A DNA stretch of 64,000 nucleotides from Agarilytica sp045430305. Lineage in GTDB: Bacteria; Pseudomonadota; Gammaproteobacteria; Pseudomonadales; Cellvibrionaceae. Numbering within the stretch: the first letter of the stretch is position 1; the number at the start of each line of letters is the position of its first letter. Made by a program: the position numbers and the translations under genes. The stretch is from NCBI GenBank assembly GCA_045430305.1, contig JAILXW010000001.1:1302001-1366000 (forward strand). The letters are read 5' to 3'. Below are positions 17,256 to 24,622 of the stretch, piece after piece. The notes under the pieces are model-generated. The model had not been told where the DNA came from. It made no database searches and saw nothing but the letters and a program-made list of their open reading frames with translations.

Positions 17256-18425
17256 ATGATACCTGCTGCTTACACCTTTAAAAATTTCGACCCAAAGAGC
17301 GTGCCTTCACCGTGTTTTGTTGTCGATGAAGTAGCAATTGAAAACAACCTTCAAGTATTAGCCGACATACAACGTCAAAGCGGCGCCAAGGTCTTACTGG
17401 CTCTAAAAGCTTTTTCTTTTTACCATTTAGCGCCTCTCATCAGCCGCTACCTAAGTGGTACGTGCGCCAGCGGCCTACACGAAGCGAAATTAGGAAAAGA
17501 GTATTTTGAAGGCGAAGTTCATACCTTCTGTGCAGCCTTTAAAGAACAAGACCTCATTGAGACGCTAGCAACATCAGACCACGTGGTATTTAACTCATTT
17601 AACCAATGGCAACGATTTAAACAACATACCCGATCAGCAAAACAAAAAAGGCCGCAATTAAGCTACGGCCTGCGCGTTAACCCCAAACATTCCGAAGGCA
17701 CAATGGCAATTTACGACCCTTGCGCGCCTTGCTCTCGCCTTGGCATTCCCATCGATCAATTAGCAAAATTTGATATAACAGGAATAGATGGGGTTCACTT
17801 TCATACCTTGTGTGAACAAAAGTACGAACCCCTATCTCGTACGTTAGATGTCATTGAGAAAAAACTTGCCTCCATTCTGCCCCATTTAAAATGGGTTAAT
17901 TTTGGCGGCGGCCACCACATTACGGACCCTCAATATAATCGCGCCGCACTGATTAAACGCGTAAAAGAATTCAACCAGAAATATGCCGTACAAGTCTATT
18001 TGGAACCGGGCGAAGCTGTCGCGATTAACAGCGGTGTATTGGTGAGCGAAGTCCTCGATCTCACACACAATGAAAAAAACCTCGCCATACTCGATACATC
18101 TGCCACTTGCCATATGCCCGACACACTGGAAATGCCCTACCGTGCAGAAGTGTTTGGCGCAGGCCAAGCAAAAGAAAAAACTTTCGATTACCGGCTGGGC
18201 GGGCAGACCTGCCTCGCTGGCGATGTAATGGGGGATTACAGTTTTGACCAACCCTTACAACTAGGCCAACGGCTGATGTTTGATGATATGGCCCACTACA
18301 CAATGGTAAAAACCACGACCTTTAATGGCATAAATTTGCCTTCCATCGCCGTATGGAATTCCGTTACCAATAAAGTACGCCTAGTCAAAAACTTCGGTTA
18401 CAAAAACTTTAAATCTCGGCTTTAA
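17256..18425 (+). CDS. nspC: carboxynorspermidine decarboxylase NspC
   Basis: The 389-residue product is an alanine-racemase-fold decarboxylase. It has P-S-P-C-F-V-V-D-E, the PLP lysine in L-L-A-L-K-A-F-S (Lys51), the family loop D-P-C-A-P-C-S-R-L-G-I-P, F-H-T-L-C-E-Q, a G-G-G-H-H phosphate loop, and A-I-L-D-T-S-A-T-C-H-M-P. It removes CO2 from carboxyspermidine or carboxynorspermidine to give the polyamine, completing the aspartate-semialdehyde route to spermidine. It is the third gene of the speA operon, 13 bases behind the dehydrogenase. The main product, spermidine or norspermidine, cannot be told from sequence. Confidence 0.95.
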   Translation: MIPAAYTFKNFDPKSVPSPCFVVDEVAIENNLQVLADIQRQSGAKVLLALKAFSFYHLAPLISRYLSGTCASGLHEAKLGKEYFEGEVHTFCAAFKEQDLIETLATSDHVVFNSFNQWQRFKQHTRSAKQKRPQLSYGLRVNPKHSEGTMAIYDPCAPCSRLGIPIDQLAKFDITGIDGVHFHTLCEQKYEPLSRTLDVIEKKLASILPHLKWVNFGGGHHITDPQYNRAALIKRVKEFNQKYAVQVYLEPGEAVAINSGVLVSEVLDLTHNEKNLAILDTSATCHMPDTLEMPYRAEVFGAGQAKEKTFDYRLGGQTCLAGDVMGDYSFDQPLQLGQRLMFDDMAHYTMVKTTTFNGINLPSIAVWNSVTNKVRLVKNFGYKNFKSRL

Positions 18426-18449
18426 ATTTAGAAAACATAAGGAACAACT

Positions 18450-18932
18450 ATGAATTTTGCCACTCCCGACCTCTGCGACGACCACCCTGAAGATGTGCGC
18501 GTGCTTGCGCCAATGATGAACAACTACGGTGGTAACAAAAATTTTTACGGCGAAATCGTAACCGTAAAATGTTTTGAGGATAACTCTTTAGTAAAAGAGC
18601 AATGCGGCACACCTGGCGACGGTCGTGTGTTAGTTGTAGACGGTGGCGGCTCTCTACGCAAAGCACTACTCGGCGACATGATTGCAGAAAACGCAGTAAA
18701 AAATGGTTGGGCAGGCTTAATTATTTATGGTTGTATTCGTGACTGCGATGCCATTGCAGCCTTAAACCTTGGCGTACAAGCCCTAAACACTATTCCTCTT
18801 AAAACAGAAAAGCGCGGTATTGGTGATTTAAATGTAGCCCTCACTTTTGGTGGGGTGACATTCAACCCTGGCGAATACGTGTACGCAGATAACAACGGCG
18901 TTGTGGTTTCAAGCAAAGCATTGATTGACTAA
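18450..18932 (+). CDS. rraA: RNase E activity regulator RraA
   Basis: The 160-residue product matches RraA: A-T-P-D-L-C-D-D-H at the N-terminus, then R-V-L-V-V-D-G-G-G-S-L-R-K-A-L-L-G-D, G-W-A-G-L-I-I-Y-G-C-I-R-D and Y-V-Y-A-D-N-N-G-V-V-V. RraA binds RNase E and slows mRNA decay. The fold is shared with HMG/CHA aldolases, but length and motif set fit RraA. It lies 24 bases after nspC with AAGGA before the ATG, so it probably shares the polyamine transcript, although no functional link is known. Confidence 0.93.
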   Translation: MNFATPDLCDDHPEDVRVLAPMMNNYGGNKNFYGEIVTVKCFEDNSLVKEQCGTPGDGRVLVVDGGGSLRKALLGDMIAENAVKNGWAGLIIYGCIRDCDAIAALNLGVQALNTIPLKTEKRGIGDLNVALTFGGVTFNPGEYVYADNNGVVVSSKALID

Positions 18933-19141
18933 CAAAAAACCGAGAGAGAAATGGACATTCTTAACCACCTAATATTTAGCGACCAATTATCGTGCTCTGG
19001 TCAACCAAACAAAAAAAGAGTTTTCTCTTATTAAAAACGAGGGCTACTCCACCGTAATAAACCTCGCGACTTCCAAGTCTGACAATGCAATCTCTAAAAA
19101 GACTAAACCTATAAACAACTAACTCAAGAAGGAAAGAACAT

Positions 19142-19525
19142 ATGCAACACTATTTTTGGTTTTCTTTATTTGTAGCAATTAATGGGCTTATTCTTGTTGT
19201 TCTAGCCGGCAACGTTTCCCGGCTCCGGTTGAAATATAAAATATCTTATGGTGATGGCGATAATAAACATCTATTGAAGGCGATACGTGTACATGCCAAC
19301 GGCATGGAGCAAGTACCGATTTTTGGCTTAGTGATACTGGGGCTATCCTTTTTAGGTTTGAGCCAAGATTATTTGGCGGCACTGGTTATCATATTTTCTT
19401 TGAGCCGAATATCTCATGCTATAGGAATGTCATTTGGTGTACATATTATGAGAAGGGTTGGAGCAAGCCTTACTTATGGTTTACAGATTGGAGGAAGCCT
19501 TCTTTTACTTATCCAATTATTGTAA
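19142..19525 (+). CDS. MAPEG-family membrane protein
   Basis: The 127-residue product has four hydrophobic segments and the MAPEG pattern: a first helix ending G-N-V-S-R-L-R, then R-V-H-A-N-G-M-E-Q-V-P-I-F-G, where the family has an Arg/His/Asn/Glu cluster, then S-R-I-S-H-A-I-G. MAPEG proteins include glutathione transferases and related enzymes, but bacterial members like this are uncharacterised. AAGGA lies just upstream of the ATG. The gene is closed by a strong terminator shared with the convergent barrel gene. Confidence 0.85.
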   Translation: MQHYFWFSLFVAINGLILVVLAGNVSRLRLKYKISYGDGDNKHLLKAIRVHANGMEQVPIFGLVILGLSFLGLSQDYLAALVIIFSLSRISHAIGMSFGVHIMRRVGASLTYGLQIGGSLLLLIQLL

Positions 19526-19540
19526 AAATTCCAGACACAA

Positions 19541-19566
19541 AAAAAGGAGCCTATTGGCTCCTTTTT
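19541..19566. terminator. bidirectional rho-independent terminator
   Basis: An 11-base perfect inverted repeat (AAAAAGGAGCC / GGCTCCTTTTT) around a TATT loop. The A and T runs make it work on both strands, ending the MAPEG gene on plus and the barrel gene on minus. Confidence 0.93.
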
Positions 19567-19588
19567 ATTTTTCCTGTTCGGGCGGGCA

Positions 19589-20359
19589 TTAGAATTTAAC
19601 ATTCAGTCCAAAATAAGCACCATCAAACTCAATATTACCGGCAAAGTCTTCTTCTTCACCTAAATCAATACCAAATGAACGATAACCCAACTCTAAGCCG
19701 ATTTTTGCAATAACTGGAATTTCGATCTCGTAACCCAGTGCACCACGAAAATCTGCCACGGATTTGTCATCCACAGAAATAAAGTTTGCAGCACCCGTTA
19801 CATAAAGGCCTGTAAACGGTAAATCAATCTTGGTTTGTGCATAAAGCATAGGTAGAACACCATCTACTGACTCTCTCTCTGTTACTACTTCATCAGTGAG
19901 GCTATCGGTACCTTGTGCTGACAATTCAGCATCGAACTGGCGGAAGGTTAAGCCAAAATCAAACATGAATAGTTCGTAATATAGGGTTGCATCCAGAAAC
20001 GAAAGTTCGATTTCGGTATCAATATCAGCGTTGAGCTCATAATCAATTCCAGAGAATTCAAACGTTTCAGTTAACGTTTCTGAACCCGAGGTACTCACAC
20101 TGCTTTGCTCCAAACGTACTTGAGGAACAAATGGCACCGCATGTTCAAAAGCCACATACAGATATGTATTGCTTTCATCATCGAGCCCAAGATCATCAAC
20201 GTCGGTTTCGGAGTCGCCTAAATCACCACTGACGGAGGTGGACCAGCTACCAGCACCTGCGTAAACCGAAAAGAATGGCGTAGCATCTACCGCAAAAGCA
20301 GACGACGACAACACGGCCGGCACCGCAATTACAGAAATCATGGATAAGAGCTTTTTCAT
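19589..20359 (-). CDS. outer-membrane beta-barrel protein (TIGR04219-like)
   Basis: The product starts at the Met preceded by AGGGGG, giving 256 residues with a clear signal peptide (MKKLLSMISVIAVPAVL...AFA). The mature part shows alternating strands, Gly/Tyr-rich turns and a terminal Phe (F-G-L-N-V-K-F), the usual signal for barrel assembly. Strongly acidic loops (D-D-L-G-L-D-D-E) are typical of this family of marine gammaproteobacteria. No ligand is known. It is monocistronic, ending at the shared terminator. Confidence 0.82.
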   Translation of the reverse strand: MKKLLSMISVIAVPAVLSSSAFAVDATPFFSVYAGAGSWSTSVSGDLGDSETDVDDLGLDDESNTYLYVAFEHAVPFVPQVRLEQSSVSTSGSETLTETFEFSGIDYELNADIDTEIELSFLDATLYYELFMFDFGLTFRQFDAELSAQGTDSLTDEVVTERESVDGVLPMLYAQTKIDLPFTGLYVTGAANFISVDDKSVADFRGALGYEIEIPVIAKIGLELGYRSFGIDLGEEEDFAGNIEFDGAYFGLNVKF

Positions 20360-20462
20360 AACACCCCCTAAGAGCTTATTTATTTTGAATACTGACAATA
20401 TAGACGCTAGTGGGCTGTCTCACAAACGTGAATCGGCGCTAAAACCACCGTAAACTGGGCAT

Positions 20463-20933
20463 TTAGCCCTTAATTGCACATCTAATAAATAATGCGTAAC
20501 AAAGCGCCTTGTTCAGAGCGCTGGAGGAAGAGGACAAACAGCGGTCCAGATCGGACTTACATTGGAACGTGGTGGAGCTAAATTCCGCTACCTTTTCAGA
20601 CTTCCCTTTCTTGTTAGCCTTGCCTTTGGAGGCTTTCAAACTTGAAGTAGAGACCGGAGACGGAGACCTTGGGGGCGATGAAAGAGGCTGTACCGATGCA
20701 ATAACCCGCGCTAGCATTTTGGAGTCTGCCAAACGGCGAAGCTTATACGCGAGCATTTTGTCGCTCACTGAGGTCAGCTCATCCTGCAAAGTAATCAAAC
20801 GTCGCTCCATATCTTCTGTTTGCTTTGACACCTTGCCATCATTGTTTCGCAAATCTACTTTAAGCGCATCGAGCGCATCTGCGGATTCACGCAAAGACTT
20901 ATCTATCGATTTGCTAATCTCAGATGCTTTCAC
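20463..20933 (-). CDS. coiled-coil protein, unknown, coupled to EamA gene
   Basis: The open frame reaches TTG 20963, but GTG 20933 overlaps the EamA stop as GTGA and has GGGAAATCGGA just upstream, so I use it (156 residues). The N-terminal half is a heptad-like charged helix (about residues 5-80). The middle is a Ser/Pro/Lys-rich linker. The end has four Cys in C-K-S-D-L-D-R-C and A-L-C-Y-A-L-F-I-R-C. I do not recognise a family. Translational coupling to the exporter gene suggests a joint role, but that is inference. An opposite-strand frame over the same bases was rejected. Confidence 0.6.
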   Translation of the reverse strand: MKASEISKSIDKSLRESADALDALKVDLRNNDGKVSKQTEDMERRLITLQDELTSVSDKMLAYKLRRLADSKMLARVIASVQPLSSPPRSPSPVSTSSLKASKGKANKKGKSEKVAEFSSTTFQCKSDLDRCLSSSSSALNKALCYALFIRCAIKG

Positions 20934-21817
20934 GTTTCCGATTTCCCTTTTAATGTTTCCCAAGCGGCAACCGCCAAAATAGTCGCGCCGCCAACATACA
21001 CCATAAGACTTGGCACCTCATCTAATACCAACCACGCAAATAAAGCACCAAACACGGGTGTAATACATGAAATTAAACCAACGGTTTTTGCCGAAAGCCG
21101 TTTTAAACTCATGGCTAAAAATGTGTGCGCCCCTGCAGTCGACAAACACCCCAAAAGAATAACAACACCCCACCCTGTAACCGGCATTGCAGCCACAGAA
21201 GAAAAGTCCAAGAAAGGCAGCAGCATAACGCCAATGGCTAAGGTTTGATGCACCATTAAAGACATAGAGTTTACTTGCGGATACATGTATTTTTGTGAGG
21301 TATTACGTAAAGAAAACAAAAAGGCAGAAAACAGACCCCACATAGCCCCCTGAAATGCACCGCTATTGAGCTCCCCGCCAATAATATCTTCGAAAACCAT
21401 TAAAAAGACACCAAGCATTACAATGAGGGCCGCGGTAATATCAAACACTTTCGGCCAGCGCTTTTTAAACATTGGCTCTATTAATACAGTGATAACAGGG
21501 TAACTAAAAAGGGCCAACATACCGATGGCGACTGTCGCCACTTTCATAGAATAAAAATAGGTTACCCAGTGCACCCCCAAAACTACGCCTAAGCCATAAA
21601 CGCCTGCATATTCTTTTAAGCTGGAAAGTCGTAATGGCGATTTTTGTAGAAGTAACACGAGCACCAACGCAACACAGGCAATGGCACTTCTCATAACCGT
21701 GATCGATGTAGCATCAAGAGGAATTAGCTTGGCGAAAATGCCATTGAGTGCAAGTAGTAAAATGGAAGCGTAAAGAACAAGCAAACCAGCTCGTGCACTG
21801 TGGGAAGAATCGGTCAT
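20930..21817 (-). CDS. EamA/DMT-family transporter
   Basis: The 295-residue product has about ten membrane segments arranged as two EamA repeats. Family marks are L-A-L-N-G-I-F-A-K-L-I-P at the start, G-V-H-W-V-T-Y-F-Y-S-M-K in the first repeat, and Q-T-L-A-I-G-V-M-L-L-P plus T-A-G-A-H-T-F-L-A-M-S-L-K-R-L-S in the second. Such proteins export or import small metabolites; the substrate is not predictable. Its last codons overlap the start of the coiled-coil gene. Confidence 0.9.
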   Translation of the reverse strand: MTDSSHSARAGLLVLYASILLLALNGIFAKLIPLDATSITVMRSAIACVALVLVLLLQKSPLRLSSLKEYAGVYGLGVVLGVHWVTYFYSMKVATVAIGMLALFSYPVITVLIEPMFKKRWPKVFDITAALIVMLGVFLMVFEDIIGGELNSGAFQGAMWGLFSAFLFSLRNTSQKYMYPQVNSMSLMVHQTLAIGVMLLPFLDFSSVAAMPVTGWGVVILLGCLSTAGAHTFLAMSLKRLSAKTVGLISCITPVFGALFAWLVLDEVPSLMVYVGGATILAVAAWETLKGKSET

Positions 21818-21963
21818 AACATCGAATACAGCAGAAAGGTAATTCCGCCATGAACAGCGGCCAAAGAAGCAATTTTATCACCGAATGGCAAGGAAAGGAG
21901 GCTTTATTCGGGGCGCTGGAAGCAAGATGTAATCAGATAGGATGTATTTGCTTTAATTTTCTA

Positions 21964-21997
21964 ACCCCCGAGGAGCAGTCTTAAGGCTCCTGGGGGT
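21964..21997. terminator. GC-rich hairpin between EamA and GDSL genes
   Basis: The arms A-CCCCC-(G)-AGGAGC and GCTCCT-GGGGG-T pair with one bulged base around a nine-base loop. On the plus strand it is followed by ATTGTTTT. Both neighbours are on the minus strand, where the following T run is weak, so this is a probable terminator or attenuator for the GDSL hydrolase transcript. Confidence 0.6.
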
Positions 21998-22100
21998 ATT
22001 GTTTTCCGTATAAAATCACGCCTATTACCCGCAAGTTCCACTTTGCCGCTTCCTTTCGGCGTTATAACCGCTAGACGAAATGTTCAAAATATTTTTTAAC

Positions 22101-23570
22101 TTACTCAGGGCAGTATTCCCAAGCGCCATTCACAGGCAGCAAGCTTAAACGTGTATTTCCATCGTCATCGCCGCCGACTCTTTCCCCGGTAGAACTTATG
22201 ACATATTCACCCGGTGTAGAAAACCAAAACCAGCGGAAACCCGGCGTATATTGCACTTGGCCAGACGATACAAATTGATCTAGAGTTTTTTCTTCACAGA
22301 CATAGATTGCATCTCCATACGAGCGCGACTTCACCCCTTCTGAATTTTCTAACACAATAGAATAAGGGTATTTACCTGGCGCCATATTTTCCACATTTAC
22401 ACTCCACCCCAAACCAGATCCATTTTTTTGCGCAGGGTAACTAGCATATGGAAATTGAACACTGGCAACAGTGACATCAATAGAAGCATCAAACATAAAG
22501 CCACGATCACTCCCACTAACCACAATGCCAGTAAACGACAACTCAGGTTTTGCTGGCCCCATATCTAAAGCTTCTAAAAAAATGGTTGAAGCAACAGTAC
22601 GATGCATACTTTCAGCCCAATGAATACCGTCGTAATACATATAACCGGAAACGTTTTGTTCAGAACATGGTGCTGTATAGTCAAAACTTAAAGTAGACGT
22701 ATTATAAATACCACAAGCATCTTCGATATTAGTCATTTGAAAATCTTCATGTGACGCTTTGATTTCTTCAACTCGCGTATACAGGTCGAATAACTGAATA
22801 TTGATATTAAAGTTTTGCTCTAACGTGGCAATGTGCTGGTGCACTAAATGGTTATATTCAAAAGCGTAGGCATCTAACTCTGCTAAGTATTCCGGAAATA
22901 GTGCAGGCCCGTTGGGAATCGTGGCAAAGCTATCTGTATTGATCACTAAAATATGTTTTGCACCCGCGTCAATTAACTCTTGCATACTGCTCCGTAAAGA
23001 TTGTGCGTATGCAGCCAGCCGATCCATTCCGGCTTTTCGCCCTGGGCATACATTTGGGTCTTCCGCTGAACACGCTTCACCTTCAATTTCTTGCTGAAGA
23101 GAGTAGTTCACCCAATTGCCCCCTAAGAAAAACACATAGAGCCCCTGCTCGTTGGCCCGACGACTTACAGAAGCTAAATATCGGCCCACTTGCCGCTCAA
23201 CGGGAACAAGCGTTCCGGCCACTGCATAGTTGGTGCCCTCAGGAGGGTATATATCAAATGAATACCCCATCGTGTCATAGACGGTATAATTTTTCGCAGG
23301 CGCTACCGAAAGCGCAGGCTCGGGGTATGTAAAAAGCTCCGCCAGATATTCCACCACAACCTTTCCATTGGTAAATAGATCTGGCCCGCATTCACTCGGG
23401 TCACACACCACCTGATGTGCATTGCCGTTATCAGACAGACTATTACCAAACACGACCATTTGATTGTAATCCGCCACTTCAGGCTGAGCCTGAGCGAACG
23501 CACCCACAATACTCGCAAAAAAAATGACGGCCGCACGACGTGCGACGAACGACTTGAACAAAGCAGACAT
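22101..23570 (-). CDS. secreted GDSL/SGNH hydrolase
   Basis: Starting at the Met with GGGA upstream, the 489-residue product has a signal peptide (basic start, hydrophobic run, A-Q-A cleavage). Block I is M-V-V-F-G-N-S-L-S-D-N-G-N, with the catalytic Ser. L-F-L-G-G-N-type block III reads F-F-L-G-G-N-W-V-N-Y, and the last block is Y-D-G-I-H-W (Asp/His). This resembles extracellular phospholipase/hemolysin-type GDSL enzymes. About 110 residues follow the catalytic domain and look like a beta-rich accessory domain with Cys pairs. The secretion route is Sec plus probably type II. It is divergent from pdsR. Confidence 0.87.
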   Translation of the reverse strand: MSALFKSFVARRAAVIFFASIVGAFAQAQPEVADYNQMVVFGNSLSDNGNAHQVVCDPSECGPDLFTNGKVVVEYLAELFTYPEPALSVAPAKNYTVYDTMGYSFDIYPPEGTNYAVAGTLVPVERQVGRYLASVSRRANEQGLYVFFLGGNWVNYSLQQEIEGEACSAEDPNVCPGRKAGMDRLAAYAQSLRSSMQELIDAGAKHILVINTDSFATIPNGPALFPEYLAELDAYAFEYNHLVHQHIATLEQNFNINIQLFDLYTRVEEIKASHEDFQMTNIEDACGIYNTSTLSFDYTAPCSEQNVSGYMYYDGIHWAESMHRTVASTIFLEALDMGPAKPELSFTGIVVSGSDRGFMFDASIDVTVASVQFPYASYPAQKNGSGLGWSVNVENMAPGKYPYSIVLENSEGVKSRSYGDAIYVCEEKTLDQFVSSGQVQYTPGFRWFWFSTPGEYVISSTGERVGGDDDGNTRLSLLPVNGAWEYCPE

Positions 23571-23866
23571 ATTGATTCCCGATAGATGATGCTGTTTATT
23601 ATATTGCGCTCTTGGGGCCACCCTAGAGTGCAAACTTCTATACCCATAAGATTCCAAGACGGCTGAGAAGCAAACAATGGAACGTCGAATCAGTATTTTT
23701 TGAACCAGTAGACTTTTTTGACCTTACTCTCTCAACATCATCTACCGTACGACCGGTAAATCGACGCGAACTTATGGTGGGTTTTAAGACTCTACAAACC
23801 CACTACGATTATCTAAACTGCTCAATGAGCACTAAAGTTAAGAAGCCCCCAAGATGGAGACACACT

Positions 23867-24559
23867 ATGCCGAAACATATCGCCATCGTTGAAGACGAAG
23901 ACGCTATCGCACAAAACTATTGCGATGCCTTACGTCGCCAAGGCTACAAAGTCACACATTACCCCTCACGGCCGGAGGCCAGCCAAGCATTTAACAACCG
24001 CTTGCCCGATTTGGCGATTATCGACATTGGCTTAGGCGATGAAATTGAAGGCGGCTTTGAACTATGCCGCGACCTGCGGGCAAAAGCGCCCGAACTTCCG
24101 ATTATTTTTCTGACTGCACGCGACAGCGAATTTGATGTGGTGTCGGGCCTACGCTTGGGCGCCGATGATTACCTCACCAAAGACATCAGCCAAGTACACA
24201 TGCTGGCGCGCATCACAGCCTTGTTTCGCCGAGTAGAAAGCCTGCAAAAACCCCCTAGCACAGAGACAGAAATAGAGCGCGACAAATTGCGTATCAATAT
24301 GGATCGTATGGCCGCGTATTGGCAAGACCAAGCGGTAGATCTTACCGTGACAGAATTGTGGATTGTACACTCACTCGCGCAACACCCCGGCCATGTTAAA
24401 AACCGCCAGCAGCTTATGGATGCCGCCAACGTTGTACTCGATGACAATACCATTACGTCGCATATTAAACGTATCCGCAAAAAATTTCGTGAATTTGATA
24501 AAGAATTTGACTGCATTCAAACGGCTTACGGTATGGGCTACCGCTGGGTAAGCAATTAA
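23867..24559 (+). CDS. pdsR: response regulator of dedicated sortase system, PdsR
   Basis: The start is the ATG with GGAGA upstream; the frame is open further back. The 230-residue product has a receiver domain (I-V-E-D-E-D, phospho-acceptor Asp53 in A-I-I-D-I-G-L-G-D, T-A-R-D and the K in Y-L-T-K-D) and an OmpR-type winged helix ending G-M-G-Y-R-W-V. The E-G-G-F-E-L-C-R-D-L-R run and the G-L-R-L-G-A-D-D-Y-L-T-K-D-I-S loop are typical of PdsR, the regulator of the proteobacterial dedicated sortase system. The matching kinase follows 63 bases later. Confidence 0.85.
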   Translation: MPKHIAIVEDEDAIAQNYCDALRRQGYKVTHYPSRPEASQAFNNRLPDLAIIDIGLGDEIEGGFELCRDLRAKAPELPIIFLTARDSEFDVVSGLRLGADDYLTKDISQVHMLARITALFRRVESLQKPPSTETEIERDKLRINMDRMAAYWQDQAVDLTVTELWIVHSLAQHPGHVKNRQQLMDAANVVLDDNTITSHIKRIRKKFREFDKEFDCIQTAYGMGYRWVSN

Positions 24560-24622
24560 AATACCTTTTTAATTGGCCTAAACCCGACGCTGTTTTCGAT
24601 GCAACAATAGGTATAATATTAA

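Noticed and set aside
20509..20982. 157-codon plus-strand frame opposite the coiled-coil gene
   Set aside because: No recognisable domain or ribosome site; the minus-strand gene has a coupled GTGA start and a sensible helical pattern.
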